Under the pieces are notes generated by a model. It had not been told where the DNA came from. It made no database searches and saw nothing but the letters and a program-made list of their open reading frames with translations. From the NCBI GenBank assembly GCA_022747635.1, contig JAKTNV010000067.1, positions 424,001 to 488,000 on the forward strand: DNA of 64,000 nt. The letters are read 5' to 3'. Of this stretch, positions 1 through 12,510 are shown piece after piece. The first letter of the stretch is position 1. Each line of letters opens with the position of its first letter. The stretch is from Hetaerina americana. Its lineage: Eukaryota; Arthropoda; Insecta; Odonata; Calopterygidae. The translations under genes were made by a program, and so were the position numbers.

Positions 1-2265
1 GGAATGTGATGACGCAGATAAGCGATTGAAGGATTCAACCAGTAAATGCAAATGAACATGAAAATCACCGACAGGTTTCCAAGGTATTCCGCTCCCAACC
101 AAATATTCATGTTGTTAAAATATTTTTTTTACAGATCAGATTTTAGATAGAAGCTTGGTTATAAAGCTGAAAAATAGAGTGAAAACATGAACAATAGGAA
201 GAATTATTATACAGTGAGTGTGATGGACGAAATAATTAAAAAAGGTTTCATTTTGCCATATTTTCGAAGTATTCCTGCAACACGTCGTCAAAAAGACGAA
301 GAGATTAACAATCACAAGAGTTGCTAATAGTACGTGGGGTGTTTATTTGAAAAAAAAATTATGTTTGTCTAAAGAATCCGAAAGAAACGCATCAAAGTGT
401 ATTCCTCAACAGAAAACTGTATCGAAACGAAACTTTGGCACGGCAGGACAACGATAAATTTCGACAAAAATAAGTTATTCCTGGGATACTCGAGGAGTTT
501 TAGTTAGGATAAACGCAAGCAAATGATTTCGTTGATGAGTATTGATTGATTTAAGGAATAATTTCGATGGGATACCCCGATAATAGACAATTATGAAAGA
601 ATTGTTGGTTGAGAATGGAGCAGAGTCGAATCGAACGAACTGAAAGAAGAGTAAACGATTTGAACGAGGACCGAGATAAATCGAGATACGTAGTGATGCG
701 ACCCAAGAGGTTATTAAGACGAGGAACATAAAAAGTATCGGGAAAGAAGTCGGTGCTTGAAAGTGTGTGTAAACATGACAGAGGTGAAAGAAGTTAGCAG
801 AGATAACACAGTGTGGAAGAAATTGGCGAGAGAGAGAGATTTTCCAAAAATCACTTATTTTTAAGACTTTACCGCAGCGAAATGGAGCAAATTTAAGGTA
901 ATGTATATATTTAAATGGCATGTAAATTTACACCACTCAAGTGTTGTAAACACATTGGTTATAAATCCAGCCTCTTTCCCTCGTAGAACTCCGTTCGGCT
1001 CCACGATCCCTTGGAGGCTCCCCCGCCTCCAACCACGTCTCTTAGGGTTAGCGCTTTTCTTTTGCCACAATGAGTCGCTCAAGAGCGAAGGGCTTTGCAA
1101 AAAGGGGAGGAGATGTTGCTGCGAACCTCATGAGGTCAATTCTGCGACGCGTTATTATAATTTGAATTGCATTTTTGTTGATACTAATGAAATCATACAC
1201 CAGAAGAACGAGCTGGTTGCTATTGGTTTTTCATGGAGAAAATCTCTCAAAATATAGAAAATGTATTGCCTTATTTAAAATGCATTTCAGAAGAAATACA
1301 AGAGAATAAAAAGCAATGGAAACGCTTGCAGATGATCCCTTACATGTTAAAACAGATTTGAGCTCTAAGTTAACGCCTAAGTAAAGCAACGCCATTCATC
1401 CGCATAAGGCAAGTATTTTTTCATTACCATTAGTTATCCAGTTAACATAACTAGATTAAATGTACTCTTTAAAAATATTTCTAAAGCCTTCAGAAAGGAT
1501 TAAATGTTGATAAAATTAGAGGGATTAAGTGCAGAACAAATAGATTTAAAATGTCGTTTTTTTCACGAATTATATGGATCAGAATAACATTTTCCGTCCG
1601 CGGTAGTGTCATGTTCGGGCAAAACGTATTGTGGTGTGTATTCACCCCCTGCCACACACCATAGTGGTGGCTTGAAGTCATAAAGTGGCTTTAACCTTGT
1701 CCAACTTCTCCTAGTACTTCCCTTATGATGATTAATTTTTTATCTGCAATAACTTTTCTAGCAAATAATGACTGAAGAGATTTGAGCAGGATTTTTATTA
1801 TTTGGTACAGCATTATAGTTGCATTTAATTCTTTTAAAAAAATACTATATAGTGCGTTTCAGTGAAGGAACGTTTTCACATATTGCGAAAATGAAGTCGT
1901 TTCACTCACCTACGATTATCTTAACAATCTGTCACTTTCGACATTTTTTCCACATTAATTTTACCAAAAAATACTTCTCTGTAGGTCGTAACTGGAAACT
2001 GCATTCTGAGAGCGCGTGCCGAAGGCCCGATCAAGTTAGTCTGCGAACCTCGAATCGCATTCGTGCAAACCCGATCGCTCGACTAGCGGACTACAAATTC
2101 AGCACTCTTTCATTTCGCGATAACATTCTAAACCGAAACAAAGGGAGGTAGAACACTTCCATAAGTTTTGGTCACATTTGAAAGAATTTCATACATACAC
2201 ATTTTTATTCCAACACTATTATCTGTTTGAATGGATAAAGAAAGTGCAAACAAACCCATATACTA
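1..2265. other. Unrecognised AT-rich DNA
   Basis: No open frame here resembles a known protein. The frames at 475-921 (minus) and 901-1257 (plus) have no recognisable domain and no family-like motifs. A modestly GC-rich patch near 970-1140 contains a small GGAGGC/GCCTCC hairpin. One copy of a short dispersed repeat lies at 1641-1680 and is listed separately. The rest is AT-rich and looks intergenic or intronic. Confidence 0.6.
1641..1680 (+). repeat. Short dispersed hairpin repeat, copy 1
   Basis: The segment shares a core of the form CACCCCCTGCCACACACC followed by a GGTGGCTTG box with copies at 6265-6330 (minus), 57675-57745 and 62465-62535. The GCC...GGTGGC parts can pair into a hairpin. 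This is the most diverged of the four copies and lacks the AGATGTAGATGT tail. The family is unidentified. Confidence 0.6.
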
Positions 2266-2267
2266 TA

Positions 2268-2781
2268 CAGGGATCGTCCGGAAAATAAGTGTACTGATTT
2301 TTTTGTCTTTTTTGACAAAAGGGGAGTCGTCCACTACGAATTTGTACCTGAACTACAAACTGTAAATGCTGCATTTTACGTCCAAGTGCTCGACAGGCTT
2401 CGAAAACGAGTCGCCCGCGTCCGGCCAGCGATCAAAAACATCTGACGGCTGCATCACGACAATGCGCCGTCTCACACCGCGCTTGTCGTGTCGGACTTCT
2501 TGGCCAAGCACGGCGGACTTCTTTCTGTTCCCGAAGATAAAGAGGAGTTTGAAAGGAACGCGATACGGGACTTTGGACGCCGTCAAGGAGGCCGTGACGA
2601 CGTGTCTTCGAGAGGTTCCCGATGATGCCTTCGCGGGAGCGTTCCAGGAATGGGAACGCCGCTGGAACAAGTGTATCGACTCACAAGGGTCCTATTTTGA
2701 GGAATATTAGCTTAAGATATGTAAAAGTGTAATAAATTTTTTTTCCTGAGCTCAGTACACTTATTTTCCGGACGAACCCTG
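2268..2781 (+). mobile_element. Internally deleted mariner element A
   Basis: A 514-bp element is bounded by terminal inverted repeats starting CAGGGWTCGTCCGGAAAATA, about 31 bp long with one mismatch at the sixth base. It is flanked by TA dinucleotides at 2266-2267 and 2782-2783, the target-site duplication expected for mariner. Inside is only the C-terminal part of a mariner transposase. The left TIR joins directly to the second catalytic region, so the helix-turn-helix DNA-binding part and the first catalytic Asp are gone. The last 160 bp match the element at the right edge of the window (63842-64000, opposite orientation) base for base as far as can be read, which points to recent activity of the family. 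Confidence 0.93.
2318..2710 (+). pseudogene. Mariner A transposase, C-terminal remnant
   Basis: The reading begins in the region just after the second catalytic position (DKRGVVHYEFVPE) and runs to the DDE motif LHHDNAPSHTALVVSDFLAKHG. A TGA stop replaces the expected Trp just before LHHDN. A further deletion after KHG removes the PYSPDLAP block and the third catalytic Asp, and the frame shifts into DFFLFPKIKRSLKGTRYG and the C-terminus ending QGSYFEEY followed by TAG. Known mariner transposases are about 340 residues, so at least half is missing and the product cannot be catalytic. The 3' untranslated part contains an AATAAA signal before the right TIR. Confidence 0.9.
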
Positions 2782-3081
2782 TATGTACATTCGTGGGAGG
2801 ATCCACAAATCAGCAATACGGAGCGGTAAAATTGAAGGGGAGACACAATTTATCTCCGGCAACGACGAAAAATGAATAAACCCTCAACAGTTAATTTAAC
2901 GATGCAGACTTATAAATATACGAGGGTCATCCGGAAAGTAGTACCCGTTCGTGCCGCATGAAGTGCTGACGACGCGAGTAGCCGCTGGACGAGGTCAGAT
3001 AGCTTCAGTGGCTTGTCTGCCTTCTCTGAGCCAAGTTGCGTGACGCTAGCATTGCCTGTGTTGTTTCTGTGATTGTTTACA

Positions 3082-3480
3082 ATGTTTAAAAAAATTGAGA
3101 ACGCCGCCAGTTGTGAAGTGAGGGCAGTGATTAAATTCCTCAATGCAAGAAACGTTCGCCCATGTGATATTCATCGCCAATTAAAGGAGGTGTATGGAGA
3201 CAATGTAATGGACGAGTCGTCTGTTCGGCGGTGGTGTCGCAACTTCAACATGGGGAGGGGGAACACACACGACGATGAGCGTTCGGAGAGACCGTCTGTC
3301 ATTACAGACCAACTGGTGAGCTCAGTTGACGAATTCGTGAGGAACGATCGGCGCGTCACAATTGATGACATCTGTGAGCATTTTCCCAATGTTTCTCGAA
3401 CAATTGTTCATGAAATTGTTAAACACCATCTGCATTATGCAAAAATTTGTGCAAGATGGGTCCCTCGCGTATCTCAATGA
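3082..3480 (+). CDS. Mariner transposase N-terminal DNA-binding fragment
   Basis: The ORF encodes 132 residues from the ATG at 3082 (MFKKIENAASCEVRAVIKFL). It matches the N-terminal paired-like helix-turn-helix of mariner transposases. The first HTH covers roughly residues 5-60 (IKFLNARNVRPCDIHRQL, SSVRRWCRNFNMGRGNTHDD). A linker with SERPSVITDQL leads to the second HTH at about 75-125 (RRVTIDDICEHFPN, IVHEIVKHHL). The ORF stops seven residues after WVPR because of the internal deletion, so no catalytic Asp is present. The peptide could still bind the family's TIRs. Whether it is expressed is unknown. The identical peptide is encoded at 38479-38877 (minus). Confidence 0.85.
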   Translation: MFKKIENAASCEVRAVIKFLNARNVRPCDIHRQLKEVYGDNVMDESSVRRWCRNFNMGRGNTHDDERSERPSVITDQLVSSVDEFVRNDRRVTIDDICEHFPNVSRTIVHEIVKHHLHYAKICARWVPRVSQ

Positions 3481-3574
3481 GCTGGCGGCGAAGGACTATG
3501 CAGCAGGAATACAGAAACTTGTCACACGTTATGACAAATGCCTTAATTTGCTTGGAGATTATGTTGAGAAGTAG
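3459..3574 (+). pseudogene. Mariner B transposase C-terminal tail
   Basis: In a frame different from the N-terminal ORF, the sequence reads LNELAAKDYAAGIQKLVTRY then DKCLNLLGDYVEK and a TAG stop. This is the usual mariner C-terminus. It lies just after the deletion junction near 3458 and has no catalytic residues. The equivalent segment of the twin (38385-38500, minus) differs by one residue, Arg for Gln. An AATAAA signal follows at about 3594. Confidence 0.85.
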
Positions 3575-3673
3575 TTTAAAGTATCCTCTTTCAAATAAAA
3601 TTTTTTATGTTTGTTAATATTTACTTTTGTGTCTATTTCACGAACGGGTACTACTTTCCGGATGACCCTCGTA

Positions 3674-6264
3674 CCTGACGCAATTTACAGTCCTTGGCGG
3701 GTGCATGAGGGGACCCAAAAAGATAACCTGTGTCCTCAAACTACCGCGTAGAACTGCATTAATTTTTCACCGCGATCAAATATCATTGGTGTTGCGCCAG
3801 GTCACTAATATGAATCCGTCATTGATTGCGGGGTTATGCTCGATTTATTTCGACATAAAAATGAGTCATTACATTCCTAATGCTCGTCTTGTGGCTTTAT
3901 TTTCGATAGGCTTAGAAAAATCACGCGGTTAAAGCGATGCGTTGGACGAGATTCCATGTAATTGCGAGGATGATTCTAGTTTGGAACATGTCTATGCAGG
4001 AATGACCTCATCAAAGGAGTAACTCAGGCAGAGCATATGTGTGCAATATTAAAACCCTTTGAAGCGGCGAACGTGTAACCGCTTAACCCGGGTCCACCAT
4101 TGCCCTGGCAACGGCCACCACGCCCGTTGCCTCATATGCGCCGCATTTTTCGTGGTTCCGAAAACTCGAAACCATATATTCACGGGCTCGAGTTTCATTT
4201 ATCGGCCAATCAAATGGTCGGTAATTCTCAAAGAGATAAAAATGTGAGATAATTTAATTTTCATAACATTTCCTTCTTTCTTAAAATTTCCATCATTTCG
4301 GTTCTTATTCACTTTTGAAAGGAGTGAGGAGCGTGCCTAGGCTGTCTCCCCAACCGGGGGGGGGGGTGAGATAAGAGGCTTAGAGCGCAGGCGATTCCAC
4401 ATTTCTGAAGGGCTCTTCGAACCCCATCGGTTATTTCTGAAAGCCCGTGTCGAACCACACCGCCAGAAATGATTTAGAATTTAAAAATTCTCATTAGCAG
4501 CACGCATTTCGTGTTTTTACGTGGCAAATACTCGGCCACTTAAAAAAGAGGAAGTTATCAAAAGACTTTTGAAATTTCATAGATTCACTGTGGCGATAAT
4601 GTTCCTTTACTCTCTGGCTCTCCTTTCCTGTTTTCAGCGAAAAAAAAACACTGTACTTAAATTATAGAGACGATTGGCTCGGTCCCAATCGAAGCCCATT
4701 TGGAGCCTCGTGGGACGCCGACGCGACGTGCCCTGGGCCCGTTAAGGCTTAAACCCTTAGGGTGACGCAGGAGGGGCAAAGCAGTGGATCGCAGAGAGTA
4801 TTTAAGGCGATCGCATGAGATAAGCCGAGGGAAGAATTTATCGTGGCTTTCTCAAAGAATGGACCTGTGTTTTCCCCGCCATTTGTATATATGCGCGTCT
4901 GCAGTTAACCGAACGAGCATCACATTTAAACATCTTCCTGATCGAAAGCATTTTAATGAATTAAACGAAGGCGAAGAGTAATACACTTTATAAAATAAAA
5001 TCTATGATTAAATTTTTGCTTCTGAATTAGAGGACATAATTCATTGATGGACCTTGAAGGATATTGCTAAATAACATAAAATAAACCTAAAAAAAAGGCT
5101 CACGGCAGCGTGCAAAGTTCCAGAATCTATTCAGTACGTTATATTTGCGGTGGATATAATTGTATATGTTTATCAGGTAATTATCACGTAATTTTGATTA
5201 AATGATCATCGACTTGTTAAAATGAAATTGTTTTCCTTCTCAATAAAGAAATATTGGCATGGTGCAATTGCATAATTATAAATCTCATGGGTATTTTTTC
5301 CATTTCCTTAATGTTTATTTCTATTTTTATGCTGCCACGCTCAGATATTTCATCAATCATTACAATAGTTCTAGAAACATCCAGACTGAAATCAACTTTG
5401 ATGTTACCAGTGTAAAATATAATTAATTTTTAGAAAACCTTCCGCTAAATCGAAAGAGCGACCCAGCAGCAATAGCGCGAAATAAAACATTTACGAAACG
5501 AATCCCTGTTTGAAAAAATAAGAACGGACTAAATATAGTATTACTACTTTACATTCAGTCAAAAATTCTATGCTACACCCATGTGAGTTAATGTCTATAT
5601 TCAATATATTTATCTACAACTGTAAAACGGCATTGTTTTAAAATTTAATCAATCTCGCTCTTACATAGGTTCTATTTCAAATTATTTCTTTTGCTCATGT
5701 TTACTTTATAGAACACACGAATATCGAATAATAAATGTGCATTTTAAGTCATCAAGATTAATCCCTGTCGATATTCTCTCTCTGCAATGACGCCGTAGCC
5801 AATAGTACGACCTCGTACCAATGATTTTGGGGAGTCAATACAAAATAGATAAAGAAGTAAGTTTTCACTGAGAGAGTAATTTCACGTTTTGAGACGGTTT
5901 CCAACGATATTAACGGCAAAATGATCCCTGTTTGCGATTATCCGTTCGCACCACACCCCCCCGGATGTGTTCTCCCCGAAAATTATCCGGAACGCTGCAC
6001 GCTTGAACTTCCCGGGGGCCGTGATTCTTCGGTGCGGAGTCGCACGGCTCGCGGGCCGCCGCGTCAACGCCTTTATTGGCGGGCGGTTTTTCACGTCGGG
6101 GCGAACCCTTCTTTGGCTTTATCCGACGGGAAGACATTTTTCCTCTTTGCACAAATTACTTAAATGCAAACACGTAAGTCGCTGTTACATCTTCCAGAGG
6201 TTCAGAAACGTATTGGAATCGCATTTGTTGTGCCAAATACATTCGAGCATATATTTTCTACGTG
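3674..6264. other. Unrecognised DNA with a small GC-rich patch
   Basis: No supported gene. The stretch contains a G run near 4360-4371 and a GC-rich patch at about 5930-6130 with many CpG dinucleotides. Frames in the patch (5882-6317, both strands) overlap one another and carry no recognisable motif. The remainder is AT-rich. Confidence 0.5.
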
Positions 6265-6330
6265 GGATAATACCCAGCAAGCCGCCATGGGGGCGTGTGG
6301 CGGGGGATGTTAGGTAACCACCCTTAAAAC
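6265..6330 (-). repeat. Short dispersed hairpin repeat, copy 2
   Basis: Read on the minus strand, the segment contains CTAACATCCCCCGCCACACG, then a loop, then GGCGGCTTGCTGGGTATTAT. It shares this order with the copies at 57675 and 62465. Two hairpins are possible, one around CTAACA and one between CCGCC and GGCGG. Confidence 0.7.
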
Positions 6331-8859
6331 AGAATAAAACTAAATGCAAAACCAAATCATATTCGATACACTCTACTCGATACATTTTAATCACACGAAA
6401 GGAAGTACCAACATGCAACAATACTAAAATTAGGATATGTATATAAAAATCATGCCGTAGAACTATTAAATAGGTGGGTCTATAAAATAAAGTGAATAAC
6501 ACGCAGGAAGAAACATGCAGGATATCGATAAATATATACAATATGTGTAGACTATCAATTCTAAATATCTCCTAAGCGATTGCAGTCATGTCTATTTTGA
6601 TCTCGAATGGTACGAGGAAAAAGCGACATTTTAAATCTCTCCCTTCTACAATAAATCTGCCTGATTTAATGTACCTGTAGGTGATCTGATCTACCAAAGT
6701 AAGCAAGTGGGGCCCTATAATATGTCCTTAGCACCCTCAGATAAGTAACATGCCTCAAATTCACGCAATGACTCTAACCTGTGTTTAAAACTACGGTCAA
6801 CTAGTGGCTCCCATTTTGATACACCCAATATGTAAACAAGGGGCCATCATACAACTCTGCAAGTTAATTTTAAATTAATGAAAGTTGTATGCACTTAAAG
6901 AACTCCTGAATTTATAATATTTGAAATATATAATTCATTAAAAAAGGAACCAGTTACTTCACGGGGCTTTATCCAACTTATTATATGAATATATTATTTT
7001 AACAAAAATATTTATTCATCTGGAAAACTACCTAGTATCGCGCTAACATGGAGTACGCTAAGGATAGCTGCACTAGCCTGCATTGCAAAAAACGGAGCCC
7101 ATGATTCAATTTTTATATGAGCATGCATAGAAGTCGGTATAGTTAATGTTTACACCCAAAAGGTAATTCGAAGATGGTGAATTTTCTCCGACGCCGCCGT
7201 AAAATTCTTCACAAAGGAGATCGTAAAAAAGTTTTTACGCTGGGCGCGTGTTCACTACATAAGTCTAGGAACGCAGTGAAATGAAATAGATAACCCTAAA
7301 ATCTCGGTTTGCTGTCGGACAAAAAGCTAGACGTCTGACCTTGTTCTCATATGTGGCTCTACATCCCATTCCGTCAGAACAGGAAACTGGAAATAGCTTA
7401 CTTTTCTGACGAATTCAAAGGCTTCATTTCTCAGACGGAGGAGATGACTTAAAATATCAATATTTATACTCCAATAGGCATTACTACGTTTTATTTCAGC
7501 ATAACGAAAGAACTATTCCTTTTATATTGATGATTGATCTCTCAATAAACGTACTTCATGAGAGCGCGGCACCCCCCCCCCCCCCAAGGATTATAACGAG
7601 ATAGATTGATAAAAAGAAGATATATTACTCGTTGTTGCAAAATGTTTTTGACCCTGTCATATACTTTATTTTAGTTGGAGGTTTTTCTTTGTAAAATAGC
7701 GCCAAATATCGCGTACATTATTCCAAATTCAACGGCACAATTTGTATTTATTACATATCTACCTCAATGGTCAGACCAATAATATTCTTTGTCAAATATT
7801 TTCAAACAAAAAAATTATAGAAAATTTTATTTTCCTCCGCGAAAAAGTGCCATCCCTAGAAAATGTAAGCTCCCCAAAGCCAACAGATTTTCGAAATCAG
7901 ACTATTTTCCACGGCACAAGAATTCAATGCTCAGGGTATGTCAAGCCATGCACGCTACCTACTGCTGGGTTTTATTCATGTGTAATAGAAGATTTTATTG
8001 TCTTTGAAACCCACTTCTTTATAGTAAAGCGAATTATAGAAAGTATTTTTGACGCCTTACAGTGATGAAATAATTTTGGATAATGCTTATAGAATGATTC
8101 ATACAACATATTTACTTCGTATCAAATCCTAGAGTTACAACAGGAGCAGGCAAGATTTTAAACTCACGCATCGATAGGTACGTATGATTCTAAGAGCAAA
8201 TACTAACCCTAATTTTATAAAATTTACCAAAGGGATTCCCTTGCGAACCACAATAACGGGTTCACTGACGTCTTTGAATGCAGGGAGGGATTCATTTTTA
8301 ATTCCATTTTCCCAAATATAAGACCTTCTGAACTAGAGGTCTTCCTAATCATGAGCACGTCTTTGTGATACAATATTAGGCCTTAACACAATGAGAAGCA
8401 AAACCAAGGAGTGGGCTTGGGAAGGGCAGAAGGCGAAATAATATACAAGTCCGCAATCAACAGCTAGTGGGATCGCGTCAAATGATGGTTGCTTCGAAAT
8501 TAGTTACACCGCGATCGCAAAACGTAAGACGATATAATCAAATGAACAGGGCAAAACATGAAGTTTTTCGACATGAAGTCAAAAAGAATCTGGAAATTTT
8601 TCAACGAAAATTTGAAGTTCGCTCCTACATAGACGAGAGACACGAAGAGTTGCTAGTGATGAAAGAGATGAGAAGAAATAGAACGGGGGCTACTCACGGA
8701 AGAAAGATCAAATGCATGGCCTATGAGGAGTATCTACTACAAGAGTGAGTGGATGAAGAAACTAACCAAAAAAATGTAAACGCAAAAATATGTCCGGAGG
8801 GCATTTTTTTGGACAAGATAGACCGCCTGAAAATATGCCGCTCATAAATTAACGGGGGG
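6331..8859. other. Unrecognised AT-rich DNA
   Basis: No family can be assigned. A run of 14 C lies at 7572-7585. The plus-strand frame at 8467-8748 (93 codons) is rich in Lys, Arg and Glu but has no recognisable domain, and no splice context supports it as an exon. It is not called as a gene. Confidence 0.5.
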
Positions 8860-9270
8860 AGCTTAGGAGTGTGATTCCGACGAGATGCAGCCAGCGAGTA
8901 CGGAAGATCGGAGAGCCAATAAATAGAAGGAGAGGCAATATTAGCGCACCGAAAGGCCAGCGCAGAGGAGAGCGGAGAGGATTGGTGCGCCGGGGTTGAT
9001 GATCGTTGATGGCGATGATTAATTCCGAGGAGGCGACCGACGGCTGAGGCAATTTGCCCCAACGGTGAGTAATTTGGAGACAGGTGGGATTTTGGGGAGA
9101 GTGGAGGGAAATCCGAGGTCTGCGCCGGCCCACTCGGGCTACGAATGTCGCCAAGGCGCCCACAAGATAACGGGTCCCATTCTACGGGCAACCGCCCTCT
9201 TCTCGTGGAACCCAAGGGGCCACCGGATTGGAGCCCAAATATCGGCTTCCGCCCCACGCTAGGATCCGGA
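8860..9270. other. GC-rich island
   Basis: GC content rises sharply over the flanks and CpG is frequent. Open frames overlap on both strands (8721-9335 minus, 9065-9262 plus), as expected from composition alone. No protein family is recognisable. It could be an unmethylated regulatory island or an untranslated exon, but nothing in the sequence decides this. Confidence 0.4.
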
Positions 9271-10330
9271 CCCTCGGCGAGGGAAGCAGGTAACTGATCA
9301 CCTCGATGATATGATTCACTCGGGTGCATGGCCATTCATACTTTAGGCATTCGCATTGACAGAGCATTCAATTGAGCCTAGGACCATCAACGAGAGCCAC
9401 AATTAGTGGAACGATTGATTTTGGGGGTTCTTCAAAGGATGCGATAAAAATGAAAATTGACCGCGAGGGATTTCACTAGTGAAAACAAGAAAGAATGCGT
9501 TCTTTGGGACATTGACTGAAATGCGGATTAATAATTATGATTCCTTGTTGTTTTCATTTTGTTAGCGTATCTTCGTCGAATAATTAAAAATTAAAAACTT
9601 CTTTCAACGAGGCAGTCCTGAAAGGGCTACAAATAATCCGAAATGCTGAGTAATCCTCTCAATATCGAAATCTGCAAAATAAAATGGCATTTCAAAGTTG
9701 ATACTCAAAATAAAATATAATGCTAGACAGTGGCGTTACCTACATCGAAGCCGGATTGAAATGGTCGGAATTCATTTCTTTCTCTCTCAGCGCACTAATC
9801 AGTTATCTCCCATGACAAATGAAATGAAAATGATCGAAAGAAAATATTGCACAAGATGGTATTTCACATTAAAAGCATGATTAGGAAGATTCAAAATCAG
9901 ACCATTTAGGCGTAGCATTAGGTTTTCCTTCATATCTTCAATTACTAAACCATGAATTTTTGACCACGTATATTTCAATCGCTCTATCCTATAATGTTCC
10001 TGATGATAATTCAAATATATTGACGATTTAACCTCAAACGGACTAGTGTCATATCTAAGAAATATATAGAAAAGTGATAGCGTCATGATTTCCAAGTATT
10101 CCGGCGGCTTTACACCGACATAAAACTTTTCAAAAATGTATGCTTTTAACATTTTACAAACTGAGCACTTATGCTTGAAAAAATGAGAAAAATTTCAAAG
10201 AAAGTTTTAATTATCAAAAGACGCCCGCAACCCTTCCTGAAGACTGGTACAATCATAAAGGACAGCCGGGTGAAGTCGCCAGGGAAATTCCTCGACCCTC
10301 ACCTGATTAGGAATTCATTTTAGGCGTCCA
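9271..10330. other. Unrecognised AT-rich DNA
   Basis: The only long frame (9799-10152, minus, 117 codons) is hydrophobic and Tyr/Ile-rich, resembles no family I recognise and fits AT-rich composition. Nothing else was identified. Confidence 0.45.
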
Positions 10331-11290
10331 CTACGTGTGCCAAATTAATCGGGGAAACGGACGGGTCGTTAAACCCGATACAAGAAGAGGAAAAGGTCCC
10401 AAGGCATCGAAGGTGCCGGGTTCGATTGCCCGGAGGGAGAGGTCGAGGAAGGGGTGGAGTCGGAGGCGTGGGAGGCCAAAGGGCATGGAAGAGGGGGAGA
10501 AGGAGAGGCGGGCGTGTTGTTTATAAAAAATGGATAAAAAACATCCCCGCGCGGATGAGGCGGCTCCGGCCCGAAAAAGTTCCTTTTATTTTGGGTCGCG
10601 GGGAGATTATGCAAGTATAGTCCTCCATCCTTCGGGATGGGCGCAAATCCGTCGTTGCATTTCTGCGGGGAGGGCTAATGCCAGTGCAACGGGGATGGCG
10701 AAAGGGAAGTGGGTGGGGGAAGCGGGGTTGGAGAAAGGGAAGTGGGTGGGGGGAAGCCTTGCATGCATGTGAGAGGGGAGGGGTGTGTGTGTGTGTGTGT
10801 GTGTGTGTGGAGGTTAGTGAGGTGGAGAACCCCGGGGGCGGGAGGAGGGCGGGGCGGGGAGCGTCCAAACCCCATTCTTCCCGTCAGCCCCCGTCGTGTG
10901 GACGTGCCGGGCGGTGTGTGGGTGTTAACTGGGGTGGGTGTGTGCGAGTCTCTCTCTCTCTCGTGTGGGCCCCTGTGAGCGTGTGGGAAATGTCCACATT
11001 TGTGGCCGTCCGATGCTGGACATCGGCCCATAAAAGCCGCCGCCCGGAATGGTCCCGCCATGATAATGAATGAGGGATAAGGGAGTCAGAATTTACAGTT
11101 TAAGTATCAAATTTGAGAACAATATGTTTTGGGGACGCCATCGAAGGCCGTCGCCCATCCCACCCTTCTCCATCCCCCGCCACCAACCCCCCCCCTCTCC
11201 CTCCCCCATCATTTCCCAGCGACCGACCACGACCCTTCGCGAAATGTGTCGGCCTCCCTCGCGGTCCCGAGCGCGTGAATTAGGCAAATT
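10331..11290. other. GC-rich, low-complexity region with (GT)n
   Basis: A purine-rich, G-heavy stretch (GGGAAGTGGGTGGGGG units repeat at about 10704-10752) leads into (GT)13 at 10783-10808. A short (TC)n lies near 10952. The plus strand has many G runs and the segment after 11155 is C-rich. Overlapping frames on both strands encode Gly/Arg- or Pro/Ser-rich sequence of no known family. G-quadruplex formation is plausible from the spaced G runs. Confidence 0.5.
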
Positions 11291-12510
11291 ACTTCAGGTG
11301 CCTTTTTGCATACTTTCTCAATTTGAAAGGCTTAATCATCCGAGCGGTAAACGTTTACAATTTAACGCGAACAAAATTTGACGCCGACGAAATCCTTAAT
11401 GACCGAATGCGGAGGCCCGACAGACTTTCCTCGGCTTGTTTCTTTAAAATTTTACCGGACCAAAATCAGACTAATAACATCCGCCAAACAAAATGCAGAA
11501 AGATAACTCTAGCGTGCGGATTCGTTTTTCAAATCAATGCATAAGCGTAATTTTAGCTTCAAAAAAATCACCTTTCGGCTTGTGAAATGACGTGCATGCA
11601 AGCCAAGATGAAGACACTGATTATTTATATAAACGTAATGAACAAAAGCAAATGTCGTATTATAAATTAAACCCCATTCCTCCTCTCCAGTCAGTGAGTG
11701 ACATTCCTCATATTAATGGTTGAAATGGTAATCGACAAAGACGCGATGAATATGAATAATGGTTAATTTTGGAAATTTAACAAGGGCAATGTTGACGATG
11801 GAATTCAGAACTGTCATGAATTTACAGCTAAATTGACCTGAGACACAAATCTGCGGGGATTCCTTTTTCGTGACCAAGCATGTCATTCGCAAACACGTCG
11901 AACGCCACGCGTATTTCTCTCCCGATTTGTTGGCAAACCCCTCGATCAAATATCCCTCGCGCCGCGGCGTCGCTCGGGCGAAATGCGGCGGCCATCGCTG
12001 GGACTCGACCACGGCGTCGCGAAGCGCTTTTGCTTCGCGAAAATTAACACGAAAAAGCACGAAGCAAACGAGGAAACTACCGCACTACGTGAAAATCCGT
12101 GAAATAAATATCACCATCGGATAAACATCCGAAAGCAAATAAATGAAATTATCCCACCTGATGACGAATATGGAAATTCGATCGAAAAAGGAATCGAGAA
12201 ACTTCGGACGCGGAAAACTTTCCGCGGCAAATTGACTAACTTCTATGAACTAAGAGAAAGAGAGAGCTTCCCTGAACTTAAAGTAAGAAAACTACCGTCT
12301 TCAGCCATGAAATAATATCCCGACGGAATATTCCTAGGCACATAGTTCTCTAAGCGCCGTCAGTAACAATCATTTAACACGAGACAATGAGGACGGCAAG
12401 AAAGGAGAGAGATGGATGACTGCGGCACAACATGCAATTACATCAATAAAAAGCGCAAATATGGAAGAAAAGAACCAAAATCGAACTTGTAAAAAAAGTT
12501 TTGAATCTCA
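11291..12510. other. Unrecognised DNA
   Basis: Mixed composition with a small CpG-rich patch at about 11930-12020. A TCGCGAAGC/GCTTCGCGA inverted repeat is visible around 12020-12040. No coding sequence or repeat family was identified. Confidence 0.4.

Larger units (their letters stand above)
2921..3671 (+). mobile_element. Internally deleted mariner element B
   Basis: This 751-bp element has perfect 33-bp terminal inverted repeats beginning CGAGGGTCATCCGGAAAGTA. TA target-site duplications lie at 2919-2920 and 3672-3673. The N-terminal DNA-binding half of a mariner transposase is intact, and it is fused after an internal deletion to about 38 C-terminal residues in another frame. A twin of 753 bp lies inverted at 38286-39038. 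The encoded peptides are identical over the N-terminal ORF, and the only length difference I found is 2 bp in the 3' untranslated region. Both copies share the same internal deletion, so the deleted form itself was mobilised, presumably in trans by a full-length relative. Confidence 0.95.

Noticed and set aside
8467..8748. 93-codon charged frame (MGSRQMMVASKL...)
   Set aside because: Considered as a host exon, but no family motif, no splice-site support and no second piece nearby.
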